Origin: DAIDKA01 sp049792815
Lineage (GTDB): Bacteria; Pseudomonadota; Gammaproteobacteria; Steroidobacterales; Steroidobacteraceae
Assembly: GCA_049792815.1 (NCBI GenBank)
Contig: JBARBG010000057.1
Location: 1 to 64,000 of the forward strand
Length of the DNA stretch: 64,000 nucleotides
Reading direction: 5' to 3'
Shown: positions 52,223 through 60,789 of the stretch, one piece after another
Position numbering within the stretch: the first letter of the stretch is position 1
Layout of the letters: each line of letters begins with the position of its first letter
The notes under the pieces: generated by a model
Told to the model about the DNA's origin: nothing
Databases searched by the model: none
What the model saw: only the letters and a program-made list of their open reading frames with translations
Made by a program: the position numbers and the translations under genes

Positions 52223-53442
52223 CACAGCCCCCGTGTCGCCAATGAAGGGGAAATGGAAGCCGCCCGGTAAGCGGGCCACAGGACTGCCAGTTGGCACAGG
52301 GCGAGAACGATGACCGCACCGATGGCGATGTAAACCCAGCTCATGCGATTGGTGCCCAGGTGCGTCGCCATCCACAGGTTCGCACCCAGGCCACCCAGGA
52401 CGCCCAGCAACGCGCCGGTGCCGGCAATCAGCAGATTCTCGGTATGGAAATAGCGCAGGATGTCGCTGCGCCGCGCGCCCAGCGCGCGCCGCAGGCCGAT
52501 CTGCCGCCGCCGCTGACTCACCCAGTACATGGTCAGGCCGACGGTGCCAAATCCGGTGATGGCCAGCATCAGTGCGCATACCGTCCCCAGCAACCAGCTC
52601 TCGGACTGCTGGATCTGGTAGGCGCGGGTGCGGGTTTCTGAAAACGGCATCAGCTGGTCGATGACCCGCTGGCGGGTGACCTTATAGAGCTGTTCGGGGA
52701 CTGCACGCATGACGGCTGCCAGTTGGCCGGGTCGCGTGCGAACCATGTAGTTCATCTGGTTGGCCACGAACTGCAGCGGCAGGAACGTGGAATACTCTGC
52801 AAACGAGTCGCCAAAGCCCTGCGCCGGCCACGGCGTCTGGGCACGTTCCACCACGCCGATGACACGAACCGGCGCGTCCGTGATCATGTAGATCACCTGC
52901 CCGACCGCATCGCTCTTGGGAAAGAGCTTTTTGGCAAGCGCCGCCGTCAACACCGCACTGGGTGACCCCTTTTCGTCATCCATGTGCATCAGGTCGATCT
53001 CAGAGGATGAAAACCAGCGCCCCGCCACCAGCTTCAGTCCCATGGCGTCCAGCCCGTGCGCATCATTGAAGTACAGCGTCGTGGAAGTCGTGCCACCGTT
53101 GGTCTGCTCGGGCTTCAACCTGATGCCCCAGCCCCAGCCGCCACCGCGCAGCGGGTAGCTGTTGGTGGCCTCAGCATCCACCACGCCCGCAGTGTTGCGC
53201 AGCGCCGCCAGATCCGCCTCAATGCTGGCGTGCAGGTCCTGCGGATCGCCCACCCAGTGGTTCTGCAGCGTGAAGATATTGGCCTCATCAATGCCGGTCG
53301 GGCGGCCCATGACCGCGAGGTGCCCCTGGATGATTGACATCGCATTCGCAACCACTGCCAGCGTCAGTGCAATTTGCAGGGTCACAAGGATGGCGCCGGT
53401 CTTGTTGCGCTTCAGGGCGGAGAGGATCGGGATGATTTCCAT
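52222..53442 (-). CDS. MacB/FtsX-type ABC permease, class A, copy 3
   Basis: A 406-residue class A protein: start MEIIPILSALKRNKTG, contact loop RRRQIGLRRALGARRSD, end AYRAASISPSLATRGL. The periplasmic core carries an RGGGWGWGIRLKPEQ segment not matched in the other class A copies. It follows class B copy 3 by 8 bases. Confidence 0.87.
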   Translation of the reverse strand: MEIIPILSALKRNKTGAILVTLQIALTLAVVANAMSIIQGHLAVMGRPTGIDEANIFTLQNHWVGDPQDLHASIEADLAALRNTAGVVDAEATNSYPLRGGGWGWGIRLKPEQTNGGTTSTTLYFNDAHGLDAMGLKLVAGRWFSSSEIDLMHMDDEKGSPSAVLTAALAKKLFPKSDAVGQVIYMITDAPVRVIGVVERAQTPWPAQGFGDSFAEYSTFLPLQFVANQMNYMVRTRPGQLAAVMRAVPEQLYKVTRQRVIDQLMPFSETRTRAYQIQQSESWLLGTVCALMLAITGFGTVGLTMYWVSQRRRQIGLRRALGARRSDILRYFHTENLLIAGTGALLGVLGGLGANLWMATHLGTNRMSWVYIAIGAVIVLALCQLAVLWPAYRAASISPSLATRGL

Positions 53443-53450
53443 GCTGGTCC

Positions 53451-54776
53451 TCACTGCGCCTTCAGTTGCAGGGCAGGCTGGACTCGAGTCGCGCGCCATG
53501 TCGGGTACAACCCGGAGCACAATGTCGCCCCCACGGCCAGTGCCACGGTCAAAGCCATGACTGAGGGATCCAGGCGCATCAGTCCACCGACGTACTCCGC
53601 CAGGAAGCCGAGGCTGGCGCGATTGGCCGCCAGACCCAGTGCCGTCAGCGCCAGGCCCAGCATCCCTCCCAGCACGCCCACCACCGCGGTCTCGGTCAGG
53701 CATTGCAGGAAAATATCGGACTTCGTGGCCCCAAGGGCCCGGCGAACGCCGAACTCATTGGCCCGCGCAGAGAACCGCGCCAGCATCAACCCGACCGCAT
53801 TCACCAGGCACACGGTGAGAAAGCCGAACGCCAGCAGCGAATTGACGCGGACTTCATCGGGGATGATGTGCATGAGGGCCAACCATTGGTGCACATTGCT
53901 CAGCTGCACCAGCGGCGGCCAGTGGAAGCGCCCGAGGCGCTGCTGCTCCGCGGAGTAATTGAGCAGATACTGCTTGTAGTTGCGAACCGCTGCAGCATCC
54001 GGGAGCTCTGCCCAGAAACCGAACCAGATGCACTCACCCGACAGTTTCCCCGCCCACCCGGAAGCCGGCAGCGCCGCGCAGTTGTAGTTGCCATTGGTCT
54101 GCATCTGATGACCGATGGCCGTCGTCATGGGAATGAAGAAGTCCTCGACCGTTCCGAAGGCATTACCGTTGATGACATCGTAAAAACGCGGTGTCGGACT
54201 CCAGGCATCCAGTACGCCGGTGACGCGATACAACCGTCCCCCGAGACTCACCGTCTGGCCCACCGCAGCGCTGTGCGGAAACAAGCGTGCGGCCAGGGTC
54301 TTGCCGAGCACCACCACATCGGCGTGATCGTCTTCGTCCTTCACACTCCATGCCGCCCCGGACTGGAAGGGAACCTCGAACATCGCAAAGAAATCGCGGT
54401 AGGTTGCACGTCCCCCCTGCGAGAACGGAATGCCTTTCGACGGCGTCACGTCAAGCCCGACGGGGTACGTCGCCGCCTGACGTGGCGCCATGTGAGCCTG
54501 CATGAAGGCCGTGACATCCCGATAGGTGAACTGGGGAGGCAATCGAACCTCTCCCGTCTGACCCTTGGGCCGCGTATTCGGTCCCCATATATCAATCTGC
54601 GGTACGAAGAGCTTGTTGGATTTATCGGGAATGGGATCGCCCGACATGGCGATCAGGACCGTCAGCACCGTCATATAGGCGCCGATCCCGACCCCCACTG
54701 CGGCAATGATGAGCGACGTCAGGATGACGTTGCGTCGCAATGTCCGCAGCGCAAGGTGCAAGTAGTAACCCAACAT
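53451..54776 (-). CDS. MacB/FtsX-type ABC permease, class B, copy 3
   Basis: A 441-residue class B protein: start MLGYYLHLALRTLRRN, contact loop RANEFGVRRALGATKSD, end WRATRVQPALQLKAQ. It is the first permease read after the ATPase gene (13-base gap). Its periplasmic core shares the WGP/FVPQID beginning with the other class B copies. Confidence 0.87.
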   Translation of the reverse strand: MLGYYLHLALRTLRRNVILTSLIIAAVGVGIGAYMTVLTVLIAMSGDPIPDKSNKLFVPQIDIWGPNTRPKGQTGEVRLPPQFTYRDVTAFMQAHMAPRQAATYPVGLDVTPSKGIPFSQGGRATYRDFFAMFEVPFQSGAAWSVKDEDDHADVVVLGKTLAARLFPHSAAVGQTVSLGGRLYRVTGVLDAWSPTPRFYDVINGNAFGTVEDFFIPMTTAIGHQMQTNGNYNCAALPASGWAGKLSGECIWFGFWAELPDAAAVRNYKQYLLNYSAEQQRLGRFHWPPLVQLSNVHQWLALMHIIPDEVRVNSLLAFGFLTVCLVNAVGLMLARFSARANEFGVRRALGATKSDIFLQCLTETAVVGVLGGMLGLALTALGLAANRASLGFLAEYVGGLMRLDPSVMALTVALAVGATLCSGLYPTWRATRVQPALQLKAQ

Positions 54777-54789
54777 GGCGGGTGCGCTC

Positions 54790-55503
54790 CTAAACTGTCG
54801 GGCGCGGGGCCGCGTTCTCAACCAGATGGGTCGGCGCCTCGAGATCAATGACCTGGCCATCCACTATGCGCACTTCACGCTGCGCCCGGGCCGCAAGCTC
54901 CGGGTCATGTGTGACCATGACGATGGTGGCACCATCCCGATGCAGCTCTTCCAGCAACTGCATGACTCCGCGGGCCATCTGGGTGTCGAGATTTCCCGTG
55001 GGCTCGTCCGCGAGCAGCAGCCTGGGGCCGCCGGCCAGCGCGCGGGCGATGGCGACGCGCTGCTGTTGACCGCCCGACAGCTCCGCCGGGTAGTGCTTGG
55101 AACGTGCCAACAGGCCGACGCGCTCGAGCGCCTCGTTGATGCGCTTGCGACGCTCGGCGCCGGGCAGCCGGCGGTAGCGCAGCGGCACGTCGACGTTATC
55201 AAACACGTTGAGATCGGGAATCAGGTTGAAGGACTGGAAGATGAACCCGATCTTCTGGTTGCGCAGCCGCGAGCGCTGATTGTCGTTGAGGCCGTGGACA
55301 TCGGCGCCGTCCAGCTGGTACTGCCCGCCGGTGAATTCCTCGAGCAGGCCGGCGATGGTGAGAAAGGTGGTCTTGCCGGAACCTGAAGGACCGGTCACGG
55401 CGACAAACTCGCCCTCCTTCACGTGGATGGAGAAGTCCCGCAGGGCGTAGGTCTCGACCACTTCGGTGCGGTAGACCTTGGACAGATGAGTCATCTTCAA
55501 CAT
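54790..55503 (-). CDS. MacB/LolD-type ABC ATPase
   Basis: A 237-residue ATPase with Walker A (GPSGSGKTTF), the LolD/MacB-typical Q-loop region (IGFIFQSFNLIPDL), signature LSGGQQQRVAIARAL, Walker B with LLLADEPTGNLD, and switch His (VTHD). It is the only ATPase in the operon and must serve all six permeases, presumably as a dimer joined to one A/B pair at a time. It starts 17 bases after the adaptor stop. Confidence 0.93.
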   Translation of the reverse strand: MLKMTHLSKVYRTEVVETYALRDFSIHVKEGEFVAVTGPSGSGKTTFLTIAGLLEEFTGGQYQLDGADVHGLNDNQRSRLRNQKIGFIFQSFNLIPDLNVFDNVDVPLRYRRLPGAERRKRINEALERVGLLARSKHYPAELSGGQQQRVAIARALAGGPRLLLADEPTGNLDTQMARGVMQLLEELHRDGATIVMVTHDPELAARAQREVRIVDGQVIDLEAPTHLVENAAPRPTV

Positions 55504-55520
55504 ACGTTTCTCCGTATCCT

Positions 55521-56831
55521 TCAGTGAGTGACGATGACGCGATCCGCGCCATTGAATGCATCCGAACCTGAGACCACGACTTCGTCGCCGACGTTCAGGC
55601 CATCGAGGATCTCGACCTTCTGCACGCTCTGCGCACCCAGGCGCACCGGGCGCCGTTCGGCTACGCCGTCATGAACCAGATAGGCGAAGCCCGCGTCCTG
55701 GTCCACGAAGCTGCCACGCTCGACCATGAGAACGTTGTCGCGTTTATCAATCAGAATGCGCACCGCGAGGCGCTGGCTCTGCCGCAGGCCCTCAGGCTGG
55801 GGTCCTGTGAACCGCAGGCGTGCGGTAACTTCGCCCGAAACCACTTCGGGCGAGACGCCACTCAATGTGGCCGGCCACTGTCGGCCATCGCCCTCCAGCG
55901 TAGCCGCCATCCCCGGCTGCAGGTCGCGCGCCAGGCTCTCCGGCACCTTGATCTCAACTTCCAGATTCGACAGATCAATGACGGTGAGCAGTGGCGCGTC
56001 CTTGGCCACACTCGACCGCTCGGCGACCTGGACCTGGCCCACGCGGCCAGCCACCGGTGACTGCACCTGCAGGGCATCGACCTGCCGCTGCAGGTCGCTC
56101 ACGACCAGCTGCTGGCGGTCGAAGAGCGCCTTCTTGCTGCTGACATCGAACTGGGTCTGTTTCGGCCCTGCTTCGTCGTCCGCCTGCGCCTGCCTGAAGG
56201 CGAAGTCCGCTTTCTCCAGGTCGTCCTTGGCCTTGAGGGCCTGCAGCTCGGTATAGGCACCCAGCTCAAAGGCCTTGGCGCTGCGATCCGCCTCGCGCTG
56301 CGCCGTGGTCCGATCGACCCTGGCCTGTTCGAACTTGTCCGAAAGGTCGCGCAGCTTGCTGGCGGCATCCAGTTGGGCACGCTGCCAGTCGACCCGCATG
56401 CTCTCCAGCGACGCCCGCTCCTGCGACAGTTTCGCGGTGAGATCGGGACTATCGATCATGGCCAGGACCTGGCCTTTCTTCACCGCATCCCCGGCGTGGA
56501 CGCGCAGCGTGATGATGCCGGTCTCGATGGCATAGAGGGTGGGACTCGAGGCCGCGACCACCTGGCCATCAGCGGCCACGTCGCGTACGAAGAGGCCCCG
56601 CTCGACCGTGGCGATGGTGAGTCGCGAGCGATCCACTGAACTGTTGATGCCGCTGAAGCGCAGCAGCCAGGTCACGAGCGCCACGAGGGCGACTGCGGCG
56701 CACGCCCCGACGATGATGAGGCGCCGGTGACGCCGCAGCGCCGAGGGCTGCGCGAGCTGCGTGTCCTGGCCAGCCGTGTCACGCATCCGTATCGATTCCG
56801 CCTCGGAATCAAAGTCTTTGAATTTGGACAT
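55521..56831 (-). CDS. MacA/HlyD-like periplasmic adaptor
   Basis: A 436-residue membrane fusion protein. One N-terminal helix follows a basic cytoplasmic tail (LRRHRRLIIVGACAAVALVALVTWLL). Then come a lipoyl half (VHAGDAVKKGQVLAMIDSPD), a long coiled-coil hairpin (about 130-235), the second half (VAGRVGQVQVAERSSVAKDAPLLTVIDL) and a C-terminal barrel ending DAFNGADRVIVTH. It bridges the permease and the TolC protein of the next gene upstream. Confidence 0.88.
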   Translation of the reverse strand: MSKFKDFDSEAESIRMRDTAGQDTQLAQPSALRRHRRLIIVGACAAVALVALVTWLLRFSGINSSVDRSRLTIATVERGLFVRDVAADGQVVAASSPTLYAIETGIITLRVHAGDAVKKGQVLAMIDSPDLTAKLSQERASLESMRVDWQRAQLDAASKLRDLSDKFEQARVDRTTAQREADRSAKAFELGAYTELQALKAKDDLEKADFAFRQAQADDEAGPKQTQFDVSSKKALFDRQQLVVSDLQRQVDALQVQSPVAGRVGQVQVAERSSVAKDAPLLTVIDLSNLEVEIKVPESLARDLQPGMAATLEGDGRQWPATLSGVSPEVVSGEVTARLRFTGPQPEGLRQSQRLAVRILIDKRDNVLMVERGSFVDQDAGFAYLVHDGVAERRPVRLGAQSVQKVEILDGLNVGDEVVVSGSDAFNGADRVIVTH

Positions 56832-56854
56832 TTGAATGTTTGCCAGGGATAACG

Positions 56855-58249
56855 TTACGGGGTGCGTTCGACCAGCAGCGCGTCGATGGCGGCGAGGTCG
56901 GCTTCGGCCAGACGGCCCGCCTGCTGCTTGAGGGTCAGGAGCGAGGTGAGGTAATCGTAGCGCGTCTGGCTGTAGAGCAGCTGCGCGATGAAGTACTGGT
57001 TCTGCGTGGAAAGCAGGTTGTACTCGGCGCCCGTGCCGAGTGAAAATTCCAGGCTGCGTTTGCTCGCCTCGACAGAGGTGCCAGCCGAATCCAGGCTGCG
57101 GCGCGCCGCCGCGATGCGTGAAATACCCGTCACGACGCCCCGGTAGGAGGAGCGCGTGAGCCGCTCGGTGTCGCGCTGCGCCCCGTCATACAGTGCCAGC
57201 GCCTGTTTCCACAGCGCGCGCGCCTGGCGCACCTGGGAGGCCACCGCGCCGCCCTGGAACAGCGGCCAGGTGACCGATACCCCGATCTGATCGTCCTCGG
57301 ATCTGCCGCCAATGGTGAGGTCCCCAAAGCCACGGGTGTGGCCGGCGGCGAGCACCACGGACGGCAGCGCCTTGCCAACCTGCGCATCGATTTCGCGATC
57401 GGCGGCATCGACCTGAAGTTGCGCGGCCCGCACCAGTGGATTGTCCTTCAGGGCCGCGCTGACCCAGTCGTCCACCGATGCCGGATCGGGGGCTTCAAGG
57501 GGAATGGAATCGCGCAGCGCCGCAACCAGTGTCGCGGGCGCCCCGGTCACCTCGCTCAGCAGCAACTCGGCATCCTCCAACCCGTTCTGCGAGTCGATGA
57601 CGGACTGCGCAGTGGCGTCGTAGTACGCCTGGGCCTGATCGGAGTCCGCGCGCGGTCCGACGCCGGTCTGCTGCCGGCCCCGCGCCTGGTTCAGCAGCAC
57701 GCTGTAGGACTGCCGCGCGCCCTGGTTGGTCACCAGGGCGTCGTGCGCCGACAGCACGCCGAAGTAGGCCTGCGCCACCCGCAGCAGCAGCGATTGCTGC
57801 GCCGCCAACAAATTGGCCTCGGCGGCCGCAGCGGTCGCACTCGCCGCCCGCAACTGGCTGAAGGACTGAAAACTCCACAGCGTCTGCGAAAGGTTCAGGC
57901 CATAGCCGTGGCCGTCTCCAAAGCAGACCTGCGTGGCCGCACCGGCGGCAATCTGGCAGCCCGTGATGGTCGTGCTCGCCACGGTCTGGGGTGCGATCAG
58001 TTGCTCACCCAGGCGCTCGCGTTCCGCCGAAGCGTTGGCGCTCACCTGCGGCAGCAGCACGGCCAGGGCCTGCGGCCTAGCCTCGATGGAAGCGTCGCGC
58101 TGCGCCAGGGCGGCCTGCAGGGTCGCGTCGTGTTTCTGGGCCAGGTGGTACAGCTGCAGCAGGTCATTGGCCGACGCCGCAGGCGCCGCGCACACCAGGC
58201 CGGCCGCTAGCAGCAGTCCCCACCATCCCGCACGCGGCGTACGACCCAT
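56855..58249 (-). CDS. TolC-family outer membrane channel, first gene of the exporter operon
   Basis: A 464-residue TolC-like protein with signal peptide (GLLLAAGLVCAAPAASA) and no lipobox. The mature start (NDLLQLYHLAQKHDATLQAALAQRDA) and the two helical repeats are of the TolC/type I-secretion branch, closer to true TolC than to the NodT lipoproteins elsewhere in the window. ATG 58249 is 29 bases from the predicted sigma-54 transcription start. Longer in-frame starts reach 58513 but would cross the promoter and show no signal peptide. Confidence 0.88.
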   Translation of the reverse strand: MGRTPRAGWWGLLLAAGLVCAAPAASANDLLQLYHLAQKHDATLQAALAQRDASIEARPQALAVLLPQVSANASAERERLGEQLIAPQTVASTTITGCQIAAGAATQVCFGDGHGYGLNLSQTLWSFQSFSQLRAASATAAAAEANLLAAQQSLLLRVAQAYFGVLSAHDALVTNQGARQSYSVLLNQARGRQQTGVGPRADSDQAQAYYDATAQSVIDSQNGLEDAELLLSEVTGAPATLVAALRDSIPLEAPDPASVDDWVSAALKDNPLVRAAQLQVDAADREIDAQVGKALPSVVLAAGHTRGFGDLTIGGRSEDDQIGVSVTWPLFQGGAVASQVRQARALWKQALALYDGAQRDTERLTRSSYRGVVTGISRIAAARRSLDSAGTSVEASKRSLEFSLGTGAEYNLLSTQNQYFIAQLLYSQTRYDYLTSLLTLKQQAGRLAEADLAAIDALLVERTP

Positions 58250-58289
58250 CGTTGTTTTGCGCCAATTCTTATGATCCCAAGCTCCGACA

Positions 58290-58304
58290 GCAATCGGCGT
58301 GCCA
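58290..58304 (-). promoter_or_regulatory. Consensus sigma-54 promoter of the exporter operon
   Basis: Read leftward, TGGCACG-CCGA-TTGC followed by T is a full match to the -24/-12 consensus (TGGCACG-N4-TTGC-W). It lies about 40 bases before the TolC-family start codon. The regulator encoded at 44572-45915 is of the type that activates this polymerase. Confidence 0.85.
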
Positions 58305-58368
58305 GGGTTCAATGGCGGTGTAACTGACTGTTTATACTTGATTGTTTTGGATGTATCAGGCCGCAGTG

Positions 58369-58407
58369 AGTGTCCGCGGACACTGTTACGGACACCTTCC
58401 CGGACAC
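58369..58407. promoter_or_regulatory. Candidate enhancer (activator binding sites) for the sigma-54 promoter
   Basis: A perfect 16-base palindrome AGTGTCCGCGGACACT (58369-58384) is followed by two more GGACAC units at 58390 and 58402. The three GGACAC copies (58378, 58390, 58402) are exactly 12 bases apart. The set lies about 65-115 bases upstream of the -24/-12 element, the normal place for an NtrC-type enhancer. A further GGACAC is at 58474-58479. Confidence 0.7.
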
Positions 58408-58503
58408 CGTGCTTGGCGCTCACGGGTCGCGCCCCGTGGCTGCGGCCGGTAGGATGGCCCGTTTGAGTCGCGTGGACACACTTTCCGCGCATGCGGAAAT
58501 TGC

Positions 58504-59349
58504 TTGAAAACACCCGGCGGCCTGCAGCCCCTGATCGAAGATGGGGTCATCGACGAAGTCCTGCGTTCATTGAAAAGCGGCAAGGAAGCCACGGTATACG
58601 TGGTGCGCACCGGGGAACGCCGGCTGTGTGCCAAGGTCTATCGGGACATGGGCCAGCGCAGCTTCCAGAAACGCGCCCAGTACCAGGAAGGGCGCAAAAT
58701 CCGTGGTAGCCGCCAGGCGCGCGCCATGGGCAAAAGTACCCGCTTCGGCCGCCGCGAGCAGGAAGCCGCCTGGAAAAACGCTGAAGTGGATGCGCTGTAC
58801 CGCCTGGTGGCCGCGGATGTGCGCGTGCCAAAGCCCTATGGCTACTTCCACGATGTACTGCTGATGGAGATGGTGACCGACTCGTATGGTGACCCGGCCC
58901 CGCGCCTGGGCGAGATCGACCTCTCAGCCGACACCGCTGCGGAGTACCACGGCTTCCTGATCCGCCAGGTGGTGCGGATGCTGGCCATCGGCCTGATCCA
59001 CGGCGATCTGTCAGAATTCAACGTACTGGTAGGACAGGACGGGCCTGTCATCATCGACCTACCGCAGGTTGTGAATGCCGCCGGCAACAACGGCGCTCTG
59101 GCCATGTTACAGCGCGACGTCAATAATCTGCGCGGGACGCTCGGCCGCTTTGCACCGCAGCTGCTGGACACGCAATATGCGCGGGAAATGTGGTCCCTGT
59201 TTGAAAAGGGGGAACTGCATGCCAACAGCGAGCTTACGGGGACCTTTGCCCAGGACCTTTCCAGTGCCGACACCGACGGGGTACTACAGATTGTCGACGA
59301 TGCGCGGGAGGAGGCCGTCCGCCGCCAGTTGGGGCGGGAAAATGGCTAA
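58504..59349 (+). CDS. RIO1-like protein kinase, PA4780 type
   Basis: A 281-residue atypical kinase: N-terminal winged-helix-like part (TPGGLQPLIEDGVIDEVLRSL), ATP-binding SGKEATVYVVRTGE, catalytic GLIHGDLSEFNVLV and metal-binding VIIDLPQ. The TTG at 58504 gives the family N-terminus MKTP; no ATG in frame precedes it. Such proteins are common next to housekeeping genes in Pseudomonas and relatives, with an unknown target. Its upstream region overlaps the enhancer sequences of the leftward exporter operon. Confidence 0.87.
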   Translation: MKTPGGLQPLIEDGVIDEVLRSLKSGKEATVYVVRTGERRLCAKVYRDMGQRSFQKRAQYQEGRKIRGSRQARAMGKSTRFGRREQEAAWKNAEVDALYRLVAADVRVPKPYGYFHDVLLMEMVTDSYGDPAPRLGEIDLSADTAAEYHGFLIRQVVRMLAIGLIHGDLSEFNVLVGQDGPVIIDLPQVVNAAGNNGALAMLQRDVNNLRGTLGRFAPQLLDTQYAREMWSLFEKGELHANSELTGTFAQDLSSADTDGVLQIVDDAREEAVRRQLGRENG

Positions 59350-59448
59350 ACGCAACACACCGGGCCGGTCATGCGGTATCTTGGCGGTCGACACCCTGAC
59401 CTTGCGCCGGGTGTCCGCAGTAACGCCATTGCTAGAAAGGGGCAGCGG

Positions 59449-60015
59449 ATGCGCTTGAGCAAGACCGGCTACTACGCCGACTTCTACATCTACGCCACGG
59501 TAGTGGTGACCGTCACCGTGGTCATGGCCTGGCGAAATACCGCCTACGAGACCTCGATCTGGCTGCTCACCGCGGCCGCCGGCGGCCTGGCCTGGACCTT
59601 TTTCGAGTATCTGCTGCACCGCTTCGTGCTGCACCAGATGCCACCCTTCGCGGCCATGCATGACGCGCACCACGAGGCGCCACTGGCCTTCGTCGGCACA
59701 CCCACCTGGCTGAGCATGGGCGTCATTCTGGGCGTGGTGTTTCTTCCGACCTGGCTGCTGGGTTCGTTCAACGCGGCCAGTGCCCTGGCGGTGGGCGTGA
59801 TGACCGGGTTCTTCTGGTACGGGCTCGTGCACCATGCCATTCACTATCGCAAGCCACGGGCCATCGCCACCCGGCTGCTGCTGGCATCGCGGCGGCACGC
59901 CCAGCACCATTACTCGAACCAGTCCGGTAATTTTGGCGTCACGACCTCGTTCTGGGATCACGTCTTCGGCACCACGCTGAACGTGGCCACGGATCGAACG
60001 GTCAGCGCCGATTAG
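59449..60015 (+). CDS. Fatty acid hydroxylase/sterol desaturase-family membrane protein
   Basis: A 188-residue di-iron membrane oxygenase with the four His clusters HRFVLH, HDAHHE, HHAIHY and HAQHH, between four or so helices. ATG 59449 follows an AAAGGGG stretch; the frame is open to 59371 without family similarity. This short subtype includes lipid and carotenoid hydroxylases; the substrate is unknown. Confidence 0.85.
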   Translation: MRLSKTGYYADFYIYATVVVTVTVVMAWRNTAYETSIWLLTAAAGGLAWTFFEYLLHRFVLHQMPPFAAMHDAHHEAPLAFVGTPTWLSMGVILGVVFLPTWLLGSFNAASALAVGVMTGFFWYGLVHHAIHYRKPRAIATRLLLASRRHAQHHYSNQSGNFGVTTSFWDHVFGTTLNVATDRTVSAD

Positions 60016-60036
60016 CGGCCGCCCGGCGCCGGTCCG

Positions 60037-60789
60037 TTAGGACTTGCGGCGCTTGAAGAATGCCTCGACGCGTTGCAGGGCATCCGGCGCCAAGCCCTCG
60101 TTCTTGAACAGTTCCAGTTCATGGGCGTCCGCCAGCGGCAGCCCATCACTGGCCAGCAGGGCGCGCTTGTTCAGCTGGTTGGAATACCAGGAATTGGCCA
60201 CGATATCGGCGGCCAGGGCCGCAAGCTCCGCCTCGAAACGCTCCTCCGGATAGCAGAAATTGACCAGGTGCATGGCCTGCGCCTGCAGCCCGTTATAGGG
60301 GCGGCAGGTGAGCATCATCTCATTGGCCTTCGCGGTGCCCACCCGATGCGGCAGGCGCAGGCTCAGGCCCCAGATCGGTGTCAGCCCCCAGCGCGCATAC
60401 ATGTCCGAGAAGCAGGCCGACTCGGTGGCCACAATGAGATCCGCCGCCAGCGCCAATTCCAGTGATCCCGTGGAACACTGGCCCTGCACCGCCGAGATCA
60501 CCGGCTGTGGGAGCGCCGCAAGTTTCTCGATGATCTCCGATTCGTAGTGCGGCTTGCCGTGCGCCCTGACGTGGTCGCGCACCTCCTCCATGTCGTAGCC
60601 GGCTGAAAAATTTCCGCCCGATCCGCGCACGATCACCAGCCCGACCTTGCGCTGCTCGCGCGCCAGATGGTCCAGGTGCTCTTCGAGCGCCTCGAAGACC
60701 TCCTTGTTCAGCGCGTTCAGCTTTTCGGGACGATTTAAAATCAGGGTCGCCACCCCGCCCTGGTCCTGTCGCAACACCAGATCGCTCAT
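60037..60789 (-). CDS. Enoyl-CoA hydratase/isomerase family protein
   Basis: A 250-residue crotonase-fold protein: N-terminal VATLILNRPEKLNALN, oxyanion-hole segment GSGGNFSAGYDMEEV, second segment AVQGQCSTGSLELALAADL. Start 60789 has GGAGG upstream and overlaps the stop of the NodT-type gene by ATGA. Linkage of a CoA enzyme to an efflux operon is unusual and may be simple read-through. Confidence 0.87.
   Translation of the reverse strand: MSDLVLRQDQGGVATLILNRPEKLNALNKEVFEALEEHLDHLAREQRKVGLVIVRGSGGNFSAGYDMEEVRDHVRAHGKPHYESEIIEKLAALPQPVISAVQGQCSTGSLELALAADLIVATESACFSDMYARWGLTPIWGLSLRLPHRVGTAKANEMMLTCRPYNGLQAQAMHLVNFCYPEERFEAELAALAADIVANSWYSNQLNKRALLASDGLPLADAHELELFKNEGLAPDALQRVEAFFKRRKS

Noticed and set aside
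49668..53442. Tandem similar permeases as a possible assembly repeat error
   Set aside because: The copies differ throughout, especially in the periplasmic cores and ends, so they are real paralogues and not a collapsed or duplicated assembly.
50877..53703. Long N-terminal extensions of the permease frames
   Set aside because: Class A and class B starts are fixed by conserved N-termini and good ribosome-binding sites; the extensions lie antiphase in neighbouring permease genes.
59284..59961. Leftward 225-residue frame opposite the hydroxylase-family gene
   Set aside because: The rightward frame has four conserved His clusters; the leftward frame has low-complexity composition and no family.
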